From Phoronis australis (lineage: Eukaryota > Phoronida > Phoronidae): a DNA stretch of 64,000 bases. The notes beneath the pieces were generated by a model that was not told the DNA's origin, searched no databases, and worked only from the letters and a program-made list of their open reading frames with translations. Position numbers and translations under genes: made by a program. The stretch's first letter is position 1, and each line of letters opens with the position of its first letter. This document shows positions 13,501 through 24,900 of this stretch, piece after piece. The stretch is taken from the NCBI GenBank assembly GCA_002633005.1, contig NMRA01000051.1:561273-625272 (forward strand). The letters are read 5' to 3'.

Positions 13501-13724
13501 TGTTACCATGGTTGCGAAGGCAATGCTTTGAGTGAGGTGATGTGCAATTTCAGCAATTTGAAATTAGGGGAAGATAAAAGTTAGAAACAAAATTTCCCCT
13601 TAGGCTAAAATAAACTTGCATTTTTTTAGCTTGGCCGTATCAAAATAAAGCAAAAACAGCCTCTCACAAAGATCCCTCCAACATAATGTTTCCCAGAACT
13701 AAATCTTCAGGCTCAGCACACTAT
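10561..13724. other. TM2D2 3' UTR and TM2D2-AP5S1 intergenic/3' region
   Basis: After the TM2D2 stop the first good polyadenylation signal is AATAAA at 11204-11209, implying a 3' UTR of about 650 nt. The rest is AT-rich, holds the 50-bp minisatellite at 12.1-12.35 kb, and should include the 3' UTR of the convergent AP5S1 gene. Short ORFs here show no recognisable protein. Confidence 0.5.
12102..12346. repeat. 50-bp minisatellite, about five copies
   Basis: Period 50 is seen directly between 12191 and 12241. The unit contains CCACAGTCACTCTGGTCAGC followed by a CTGTCCAAACTAATG segment. Outer copies are more diverged than inner ones. Confidence 0.9.
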
Positions 13725-14324
13725 TTAAATTTTCAGGCTCAGTGCACTGTCTAAATCTTTTTCCATCTTTCTCACCACCCGGTGGCTCATGAACAACAAC
13801 ACTCCTCTGGGCAGAACAACTTCCACAATAGTTGCTGTCACGTCATTTTTATACAATATGTCCCCAGGCTGGGTCAGGAAGTGAAGATGATTCTCCATCT
13901 GGGATATTAAAAATTTCAAAACAATTCCAGCCAAGGACCGATTTTCATGTTTCTCACAAACCAGAACAAATGCACAATGTTTTACACCAATCCATATCAC
14001 AAACTTGTCACGTTGAAAGAAATCGTCAGCATGAATTTGAAAAAATCCACTATCGTACGCATGTGTCTCGATATTAAATTCAGAGTCATCATATATATGT
14101 TTCACTTCGCCAACACTTCTTTGGAAGGCAAGCTCTGAATTCACATTTTCCATGATATAATGTAACTTCTCCAACTGTTTTTCCTTGTAACTGCTTTGAG
14201 ACTGTTCGTTGTCAAATGGACTTGCACTACCATCAGGTGAATTAGTCCCAGCAGTAGTGTATACAGACTGGAAGAGCATTGTGGGTGAAGCACCAACAGT
14301 ATGGACAAGAAAAGCGTACACCAT
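13725..14324 (-). CDS. AP5S1: AP-5 complex subunit sigma-1
   Basis: A single coding exon of 199 aa plus stop. AP5S1 is the small subunit of the AP-5 adaptor, which acts at late endosomes/lysosomes with SPG11 and SPG15. Evidence is the N-terminus MVYAFLVHTV, a central DKFVIWIGV segment, FVLVCEKHENRSLA, and a C-terminal block with LPRGVLLFMSHRVV and KMEKDLDSA, all positioned as in vertebrate AP5S1 (about 200 aa). The middle, about residues 25-95, is variable in the family and does not align clearly. The start chosen is the ATG at 14324. The open frame extends seven codons further, but TTTCAG at about 14339 looks like a splice acceptor, so a 5' non-coding exon probably lies upstream towards 15.4 kb, divergent from SEPSECS. 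Confidence 0.88.
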   Translation of the reverse strand: MVYAFLVHTVGASPTMLFQSVYTTAGTNSPDGSASPFDNEQSQSSYKEKQLEKLHYIMENVNSELAFQRSVGEVKHIYDDSEFNIETHAYDSGFFQIHADDFFQRDKFVIWIGVKHCAFVLVCEKHENRSLAGIVLKFLISQMENHLHFLTQPGDILYKNDVTATIVEVVLPRGVLLFMSHRVVRKMEKDLDSALSLKI

Positions 14325-14345
14325 CCTGCTGACTACCTGAAACAA

Positions 14346-15597
14346 GACGAGAACAATTTATTTCAACCACCATCCTACACAGCCAATATTTGTTATGAGA
14401 TGATTCACCACACATGATGATCAGAGCCAACATCTGATGGATCAGCTAAATAAAGGGGAGACAATCCACGAAGCCACTACTTTTGTCATTCAATAGCTAA
14501 TTTGGCCAGACAAGATGCTCACTGGAAGACAACTTGCCTCATATCTAGTAGCCGGGTGGCCACTAATTTCTACTTATAAACATACTGAAGAATTTTTACC
14601 GCATATAAGTCCATGGTACATAGATGCTAAAACTGCTGATTTGGTACAGATCAGACACAACATAGTGGCATTTTATATTTCCGTCTAATTAGAAAAATAT
14701 CAACGTGATCTTGTAGTGAGGAAGCACAGAACAAATCAGTTGTTAAATGTAACCGACACTTATAAGAATTAATACCTTTACAAAGACCCTTGCTACTGTG
14801 AGAAAATAACCGTTATTTTTAAAGAAAAAAGTACCACAGCTGTGCTTGAACTTGAAATTATACTCTGTCTCAAGGCTGCTTATTCGTGAACTTGGAATAT
14901 CCGAGTAAACTTAGCAAGCTTGTCACTCAAATAATCCCATTCACCATGATAAAAATTGCACTGCGCAAAATCAAATCCCATGTTGATAAAATGATGTAAA
15001 CATTAACCATTGTTGTTTTTTCAAACAATTGACGATCTTATTCACCTAACAATAACTGCTTTGACACATTCCTCCAATTTTGTGGCTCAGTTTTCAGTAA
15101 GGATGAAATGGGAGATTCTGGGGGCCAATTTAAAACGATTCTTTATACTGAACAAGTTTCACCCGATTGTATTATCTCAGAAATAATTGATGGGATTAAC
15201 ATGAAACTTTCAGACACATAGCTTTATACACAGTTCTCCAAAATGCTGATTGTATATAATATGTATAGCTAGCTGTATTTTGACGATAGTCTTCATACAC
15301 GAACACAGAGTCAGAGCTGGCTGCCTCATTGCCATTGTTCATTGTTGGCTGGCTAGTAAGTTTACCGGCTACGTTTACGTCTGAAGACGGAGCTGCGTCA
15401 CTAACCGCAGGAATTTACAAGAAAGGACAAGATATGGTGGAAAAGCGGCAGAAAACATCCAAAGTGACCAGAGGAGCAGCGGAATCTCACTAACCTAACA
15501 GTGAGTGAGCATTACATCAACAAACAGCGTACCCGGAAATTTAACGGAAGTGTATAAGTGCGCATGCTCTTGCCTTTTCCCGCTTCCGTGTTTAGAA
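14346..15597. other. AP5S1-SEPSECS divergent intergenic region
   Basis: About 1.25 kb between divergent start codons. It should contain an AP5S1 5' non-coding exon and both promoters. The part around 15116-15290 is a decayed dispersed repeat, described separately. No other gene is visible. Confidence 0.45.
15116..15290. repeat. Partial copy of the TTAAGG-TIR element family
   Basis: Contains ATCTCAGAAATA, ATGAAACTTTCAGA and CAGTTCTCCAAAA in the same order and spacing as copies at 25.69, 39.27 and (inverted) 55.2 kb. The terminal repeats are not seen here. Confidence 0.6.
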
Positions 15598-15922
15598 ATG
15601 AATGAGGCAAATCTGAGGTTGTGCGAAACAATCGTGTCCGCTCCATACATTCAACAGGCTGTTCAAGCAAACAGGGCCAGAGAAACACAAATTCGTATTC
15701 TTTTAGAAAAGGTAACAACGGCTATGATTTCCTTTATCTTTTGCCGGGCATTTTCACTTAACCACAGGCCAGACAGTGTCTGTGTGACACACACACGCAC
15801 ACGGACACACACACAGTGACACACACAGTGACACACACAGTGACACACACAGTGACACACACAGTGACACACACAGTGACACACACAGGGACACACACAG
15901 GGACACACACAGGGACACACAC

Positions 15923-15959
<37 letters not shown>

Positions 15960-18900
15960 CGGCCAAAAAAGAGCAATTACAGGCAATTTAGTGATTTAAG
16001 AGAGGCTACTACACTGACTTCAGTCACCAAAAATCAAACGCTTAGTGTCATGATATACTTCCACCCATAACCTGATGCTGGTCACTGCACAATCTCCAAA
16101 TCACCTGATGCAATATGTGAATGAAACATAGATTTGTTTGTAAAGCTGCATTTCAACCTTTTCAGTTGACAAAAAATAAAGCGGAATTAGGACTTTTGCT
16201 CTCATAAATTCTACCTGAGTGATATAATATTCCATTTCTGTTGCCAAGTCAAGTCACTTTAGTCATAGCAGGCGTGCGTTCAGTAGAGGCTAGGACCTAC
16301 GCTAGGACCTAGCTAAAACCTAGTCAAAGTCACGTGTTCTCATTTAAAATGCACGGCAATATCTCACGTAATCTCGCGAAGTCTTGCTTTTTAGCGAGGT
16401 CCTAGCGTTACTGAACGGGAGCCAGGTTATCTCTTCCTGGTCATAGGCATTATGGGTAATACCTCCGTCACAATTACTGGCCCCAGTAGAGACGGTGGTT
16501 ATCCCATAGGCTCTCCATATGCTGGAACCTTTTCAGCAAATTATGCCTCACCCTGATTAAACCATTAAAGTCTTTTTCCTATAAGTACCTGTTGTGCATA
16601 GAGGGACACCGTAGAAGGCCATCGATGCCTTTAACTCTTCCCAGATATGTCCCTGCCATGAACTTAATTTGCCGAATAGCTTCCAGCATATGGAGGACTC
16701 TGGGATGACCAACGTCTCTGCTGGATCCAGTTGAGACAATGGCACTGCCTACATTAATTAATGTGTCATCTGCTAATGACTTTAATGTTCTTATTGGTAA
16801 CAGAAATATAATTATATTCTCACAGTTATGGACATTATGAGACTGGCTTTATAATAGTTAAAAGGCCAAATTTGAGTTTTGTTTTGAACCTGTTAAACAG
16901 TACGAAATGTGGCTTTACGTTTAGTTCACAGATCACCCTTGTTATGACACGAGTGGAGAGATCTTCTCAACTACCTACCACTAGTAATGTTAGTAGGTTG
17001 GTGTATCAAATGAACTCTTACCTTGATTAAATTACAAACTTTCAGGACCCTCACTCATCTAAGGAGAAAGGTGCCTTCTGAGAGAGTATTTTTTCGAGTG
17101 AAGTTAAAATTCTCCCCCCCCCTGGACACTTTCAATTTTTCCATGCATACTGCGATGATTTTTTCATTACGCTCCCGCTATGTGGAGTGAGTTTCCCTAT
17201 TTCAGCGGATAGGGAACTTGGGTTACAGCTTTGTCATTATCAGTTTGACAGTCATAGTAAGGGGAGAAAGTTGACAAACCAATGTTTACATAGTCCAGCT
17301 CTCTCATTGTCTGCGTTCTTCTGATAGTGTCACGTAATCCAGCAATTATGTCGTAAACAGCGCGCCTGACCCTAATCGATATTTAAAAAGCACTATTTCC
17401 AAATGATGTTCAACAAATGTCGTGAAGACGATGTGTTTTTATGAATTTAATAATATCACCAAAGAACTTCGAACGGAGAAAAACGATTGACTTTCAACTG
17501 CTGTTTTGTTTGTTTGACTGCAAGCTTTGACCCACTCACTACCACAGCATTGTGTACTAACAACATGGGCTTCTTTGTCAAGTTTAATTGAACGGGATTC
17601 TAGATCAGGTCATGATTTTGAAAATTTCATGGTTTAGGATTCAGTCATGTAACAAAACTTTCTCAATCCAAGGGTCAGCATGATTTGAAAGTGATCCTGA
17701 CCCTCAGGGATATTTTTTAATCATTGGAAGGGTTTTTTTTGCACCTGAGGAGGGTAATTTTGTGTGATTATTATTATAGAGGGGAATGAGGTGCCCAAAA
17801 TTAAGGGACGAGACTTTGAATGATATTTCATGCCTTTTCATTCTACAGAAGAAGCTTCCAGAGGATGGTTGGGATGAAGACAACATCGAACTTTTCCTCA
17901 ATGAAATCTCTTGCATGGATTCAAACAACTTTCCTGGAAATTGCGGTGTTGGCGAAAGAGAATCACGCATCGCATCCTCCTTGGTTTCTAGAAGACATTT
18001 TGGGTGACCATTTTTTCTGTACTCTATGTAATTTCTATTCAAGTTTTCTATAGTAATTGTTTCTGCATGTTTCATGGGGTGCACCAAGTAAATGCGTCAA
18101 TAAACCTACATTCCGTTGAAGAAATTCAATTTTCATTTGGACCACTTACTTTAAGTGCTATAAAACTTGTCTTATCTTGGTCTTTACTCAGTTGAGAAGT
18201 GATTTTTTGTCCTGCAAATAACTGACTTTTCGTTTTTCCTGGAGACCATGCACAGTGAATAAAGTGATGCACTGTGACAAGTCATCTTGTAGAGTCTGGT
18301 CTCAAGTGATGCACTGTGACAAGTCATCTTGTAGAGCCTGGTCTCAAGTGATGCACTGTGACAAGTCATCTTATAGAGCCTGGTCTCAAGTGATGCACTG
18401 TGACAAGTCATCTTGTAGAGCCTGGTCTCAAGTGATGCACTGTGACAAGTCATCTTGTAGAGCCTGGTCTAAAGTAATGCACTGTGACAAGTCATCTTGT
18501 ACAGCCTGGTCTCAAGTGATGCACTGTGACAAGTCATCTTTTAGAGCCTGGTCTCTAGTAATGCACTGTCAATTTTTCCCGAGCCCTGAAATCATACCCA
18601 TCCAATTTGACTATGGAACAAATTGAGACCAATTTCACAACAGAGTGTTCTAAATCAAAAATTGGTTTTTGTGACGGAAGGTGGGTTTATAGCCACTTTA
18701 AATATGACGCATCAGCCTGTTGTGTATAGTTTACAATACCTTGATTGAAGTAAGGCTTAAACTATTCAATGGATTCATTTCATGACATTCATGAAAACTT
18801 TGAAACTGGGTCACATTCCTAAATTTCTTTATCCAATATCTATATGACTTTGTGTTGTTGTACTGATCTCAAAACACCACAAGGTGGTCCATGGGCTTTA

Positions 18901-21900
18901 TCCTCTCTCTTTAAATGACCTACGTGGTAAATAATGCATTTTTTGTTGGTATTCTGTGCTGAGGAACATTGGCAGATTTAGAATATCAAGGATGGGTGCT
19001 AGCCACTATTTCCTGTGGACAAATACTTACTGTAGCTCTGAAGATATGTGACACATGCATTTTATCATGCCCTGTGGTGATCTGCGAGGAATGTGTTAAC
19101 CCCTGTTGATAAAATTGTCCGTCCACCTCTGGTGAATAAGTAATTTGCATCTGATAACAGCGTGATCTCCTCCTTAACCTACCAACCAATGTAGGAAAAG
19201 TTGCTTCTAGAAAACAACTTGGTCCAGCTGATCATCATTGCCTTTGTAATGAATTTCTTGTGCTAAGTGTTTTGTCTACTTCCAGGCTCGGTCATGGGAT
19301 TGGACGTTCTGGGGACATCACAGCCCTTCAACCAAAAGCGGCTGGCTCAAGTTTACTGATGAAACTGACCAATGATCTTGTTCTGGATGTGCTCAAACAG
19401 TCGGGTACTGAGTCCGATAACTGATAAGTAAACGTTATTCGCTTTGATCTGTTAGACAAAATTGGCCTATGATAGGGAAGATATTTGCCAAATTTCTCCA
19501 CAAAAATAAATATTAAGAAAACGTTACTCTATTGTTAGCTTAGTTTGAATCGTGTAAATGTCATGAAATATCATTTGGTAAAAGTTTCCATCGCTTGCAG
19601 CAAGATAAGCTGCCTTAGAAAATTGGAAAATTACAATTTTGGTATTTTTCTTCAAAATAGTGGAAATTTTTAACTATTTTGGTTGTGTTAAAGTATGACA
19701 TTAGTTTGATGAGGTGAGGCTACATTAAAAAACAAACTCGAACTGTAAGTGAAATGTTTTAAACAATTTCTGCCAGTTTATAATTGTTAGACTTAAGCCG
19801 TGTTGTTTAAAACAGAGTCATTTGATGGTTACTGCAACAGACTGTGTTTTGTAATCCTAACGGTTCAAAGTCCCTTTGGGAGCCCTCATGATTTCAATTT
19901 TTGTGTCCTTGCACTTCACCATTAGCTCAATAAATTTTAAAAAAGTTATGGAATTTGTTCTGCCTTGGCGAAAACCTTGATAATAAACTGAAATCATTTA
20001 ACAACTATCAGATGAATTTTGCTTCGCATTTTTGTCAATTTTTTCTTAGTCAGACAAAATATTGTCAATTTTTTTGAAAACTCCAGAAGTATGTACCACA
20101 CGTGTAGTGAAATGAAGTGATGTCATTCACATCATTCCAGGGGTGCCTTCGACGGCTGCTTGTTTTGTGGTTCCCATGGCAACAGGAATGAGCCTTGTCC
20201 TTTGCTTGCTGGCCTTGAGAGACCAGCGTCCGAGTGGTCGTTACGTGCTCTGGCCAAGGATTGACCAGAAGTCATGCTTTAAGTGCATCAAAACAGCAGG
20301 TAGAGCACTAGGGATTGAAAGGCTAATTAATCGTAATGTTTTTGATAAACTTTCTGTGCCTGGAAGTGACAAGACACCTACTCTGAATTGTAAGTAATGC
20401 ATAATTTGTTTTTTACGATTACATATTCTTGAACCTCAGATTTGTTGTGGTCACTCTGTAGGTTATGAGCCAGTTGTCATCGAGAACTCTCTGGAAGGCG
20501 ATGAGTTGAGAACAGATCTGAACAGTATTGAGGCGAAAATCTCTGAACTGGGGTCTGAGAACATTGCAGCTGTGTTGACTACGACAAGTTGCTTTGCACC
20601 ACGGGTACCTGACAGGTATGGAAGGATTCTGGTGTACTATTTAGTAGAGTTAACTGCCACATTGAATTGTTTTATTTTTCCAAAGAGAATGAACAAAAAA
20701 TTGAACTTTAAAAGACAGCATTATGTATACTTGGCATGGACTATAATGACTCTGGTCATTCATGATTTTGTTATTTCTTGTAAACCTTCCTTGAGGTAAT
20801 TTTGTAATTCTTCATGGTTCAGGTCATTGCAAGGGTCCTAGCAGCAATTGAGCTTCATAAGAAAACTAGATGTAATTGCTCTAATCCAGGGTGTGCCAAA
20901 AATGTTAGAAATATGAGTACCGGGATATGGTTTTACTAGCTTACTAATTTAAATTCAACTGTGTTTGCCTTCAGAATGTTACAAATGAAATCAAAAGGCA
21001 AATGCATATTATTTTCAAATGCCATTAATGATGTTGAACCTTAAATGATTGTATTTGACATTTAAAACTCTGTAAATTTTTAATATGCAAGATGCTGGTG
21101 TCCTACATATACAAATAAACTACTAGGAGTGGTGTTTTTGTTATTCCAGTAATCCCAAAGTTTGTTTTGTAGTGCGTAGAAGTTGAACACCGTGCCACAG
21201 CTAACTGTCATTGCAAAGAACAAAATTATTTTGAGTTTTGACACCAAATGCAGCCAGTTGCGTAGCTCCAATGCAGGTATTGGAGATGTCTTAAGAAAGC
21301 TGGTGTGTCAAGGCAGTGAACAATTACAGTATAATCTCACCTATTTTGGACAAAAATAAATTGCCAAGGTTGCTCTTTTTTCTTTTTCAAGCCTGTAAGG
21401 GCTTCTAACACTGTTGTGAATGCCCACAATTTTTCAAAATATTGTCTGTTGGTAGCTATGGTACAGAACGTGGATACAGCAAACTGATTGCACCATTCTG
21501 GTACTGTATAATATCTGTTCATTTGAATTTCATTTGTCTACCATATTGTGTCCCAAATTGGTGAGATTTGACATATTTACTGTTTCCAATATTTTTGCAG
21601 TGGAAATAGTGTTTGATTTGAACTTAGGAATGAAAAGTTGTCGTTCCCTGAGAGAGTTTGAAAAAAACATTTATCGTTTCTTTGCAATTACACGCAACTG
21701 TGACATTTTCTCCAACTTCTATGCGTTGCTAAAGCGATGTTGGGATGCCAGGAATACTAAAACATTGCTACTTCCTTGTGAAACGGTTTCGAGATACTAG
21801 CATTCAAGAGCATTCTGTTAACATTATGTTTGTATAGGAAAGCAAATGTCACTTTTTTGACAAATCTGTTCAGTGCTGCACCCCCTAGTGACAAATTTAA

Positions 21901-24900
21901 ATTAGTGTTTTGGCTTCCAGCTGGCTCTGCCAAGCCACTAAAGTGATTTTTGTGAAATTTAGAACAGGTGTTCACAGATTAGTTGCAACCCCACCTTTTC
22001 TAACAAATGACACTAATGTTGCACCCTGTAGTGGCGGCATTTTTACATCCACCTTGATATTAGCTGAACTGCATGATTGATGTTCATGAAATGCTATATT
22101 AATGAGAGCATTTGCCCACTGATTTTTGGAAGGCTTGTTTTGCGCACTCTAGTGTCTACTTTAAGTTTAAAATGATGATCATCCCCTGCTCGCATTGTAT
22201 GCAATGCACACAATTGTTAAGTTCTAGTTCTTGTAGTTTTGTGTTGTGGTTACTTTTACGTGCAATTAACTTTTTTAAAACATATCTATGCATGGTGGAG
22301 TATCACTCGATTTTTCTCTTATTTGTGATCTCATATCAAAGCAACTGTGACTGCATTATTTGGTAATCAACTCAAAACACATTACTAGCCTTTCTGTGAT
22401 GGCCAAGTACTAGTAGTAGACTAGCATTGGTTATACTTTGAGCTAGCAATTAAAACACCTCATTGCATCCCAGGATGCTTATACATGAACACACTCAGTC
22501 AAATGACTGTGTTCATGGTTCTATGAACCATTCTTCAGCCTAAATTGCATACTGTTATTAAGACCACTTACTGTTCAAATATGAACAGTCAGTTCTCAAA
22601 AATCACATATAATCTAATCTAAGTATTTTATAACAAATATTTGATGCCTGCTTCATAGCCAAGTTAAGACTGGAAAGGTTTAAAGGGACATTGTAGGCAA
22701 AAGATCAGCTTCAGTGCAGAATCGAACGTTACATGTAATCCCTCCTCAGAGCAGAGCATTTTTAAAAGCATCTTTAACTGGCAATTTGTAATGAAATCAC
22801 AAAATCAAAGTTAATAACTTGTGAAGAATTCTCGTATCCAACAAGAACCCTAAAATGTGTTTTTCAGGTTTAAAATCAACAAATGAATGCCCCTTGTGGC
22901 AGAAGAGCTGATCTGATCGTAATACTTCCAGTAATAAAATTTTATTATTTTGTCCTCGTGTTTCAGAAATCAGTAATCTGTTGTTCTTTGCTGTTTGTCA
23001 GTGGCCATAGTCAGTTGGGAGATTTTCTGAATTTTAAAGTATACATTAATAAAGCAAGGTTTCAGGTGATCAGTGCAATGATCCCACCTGAGAAGCCTGC
23101 ACATGTGCACCAGACCACTAGCAACTATTTCTCATTATTTTCTGAATCTCAAAAAATGGCTTTCTCATCCTGTCCACTTTTACTTGACGTTTAGACTGGA
23201 AGAAGTTAGCAAGCTTTGTAAAGCACACAGCATTCCGCATATTGTCAACAATGCTTATGGAGTTCAAAGTTCAAAGTGTATGCACGTCATCCAACAGGTC
23301 AGTGAGCACCTCATGTGAGGTCTGTTGTTGAAGGCAGTGTATGCACGTCATTCAACAGGTCAGTAAGCACCTCATGTGAGGTCTGTTGTTGAAGGCAGTA
23401 TCTCCAGCCGTAACTAAAACCATTTAAAGCTATTAGATTTTTACTGGCTTACAAGGCAGTGATTAGGAAGTTTTGATTTAAAAGGTGATCATTTAGTGAA
23501 GTTATACTGTGCAATTTTTGCTTGATCTAGTTGCAATCTTTTGTTGCAGTCGATCAATAAATTTTATTCGGAAACATGCTATGAAAATTTAAAAATAAGC
23601 TGTTGTTTATATTCTGACCATTTGTATAGCACCTCGAAATCAAATTTTCAACACGTTATTACTATTAAGTAAAAAGTTAATGTCAGTTGAATCCGCAATC
23701 GTGTTGTTTCAAGCAAAAGTTGGTGTTTAGTTTGAAAGCTTAAATATGACACTAAGTTTTATTCTTCTGTAACATGTGCTGTACTTTTACATGAACAGGA
23801 ATAGGCTAATAATAGTGTGTTACAAATGGCTGTGTTTGATTTTAGGCCAACCGTGTAGGTCGAGTTGATGCATTTGTACAGAGCACAGACAAGAATTTCA
23901 TGGTACCTGTAGGGGGTGCTGTCATAGCTGGTTTTGACAAGAGCTTCATTGAGCATGTTGCAAAAACATACCCTGGTGAGACAAGATGTCAGGACATTTG
24001 TGAATCTTTTCATAAAATGGTTTTAGAATTGGCAAATCATAGGGGCAATACATCATCACATTTTGTCAAAAGCAATTTGTGAATTAGGCCATTTGTCCCT
24101 ATTTTTATTATGTGAACTACTTGTCATGCCTACAGCTAAAGAGTTGAGATTAAGTGAGTGAAAGTTGCCGTATTCATTACGCAATGCAAAACATTGACTT
24201 GCATTAAATTTTACTTGTAATAAAAAGTTGTTAGACTGGATAAAAGCACACACAAAAATGCCCTGTTTATGATGTGCACTAGTAGACAGGAAAATCAGGA
24301 ACCCCGACTGGAAATTTAATCACAGGTCTCTAGATTGCCGGTCTGACTAGTGCTCTTACCACTGTCGAGCTACTGAGGACAATTTTGTGCAATTTTTGTT
24401 AACTTTGCAGCCAGCTGTTATGTCATCCATCTCATGAGCAGCATTTTGCCGTTTTCGCAGGAGATTTAGACATTTATACAGTGAGCAATTTACCAGAGTA
24501 TGTGTAAATTGATTCACTATTGGCCAACATCAGTATTCTATTAGCTAATAGAAAAGATAGCGACCTGCATCTGTAAGTGAAGCTTAGATGCTTAGGCCTA
24601 TATGTGAAACACTTTCTCTAAAAGTGCATTATTTCAGATATAAATACCTGCATACAGTACAAGACAAAAGTAATCAAACATGTACACATACAGTTACAGC
24701 ACAAAACAAAAGTAACAAACAAAATACCGTTTCCCGTCACAACTGGTTAATTCTGTTAGCATTAGAATTACTGGTAATAACTAGTTGGGTGGCAAAAGTC
24801 TATTCAATAGCCACCTTACCAACTGTCCTATTAACTCACCTATGCTTGGTCATTTAGCTACCTTGAATCAAAAGTTTATTTGTAAAATGAAAGGTGGGTT

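Noticed and set aside
15663-16070. Long Cys/Val- or Thr/His-rich frames
   Set aside because: Produced by the (CA)n compound microsatellite; low complexity only.
18264-18570. Regularly spaced repeats considered as a CRISPR array
   Set aside because: The units are contiguous tandem copies with no spacers, in a eukaryotic intron.
18184-18626. Repetitive frames of 89 and 123 residues
   Set aside because: Products of the 42-bp minisatellite in an intron, with no splice support.
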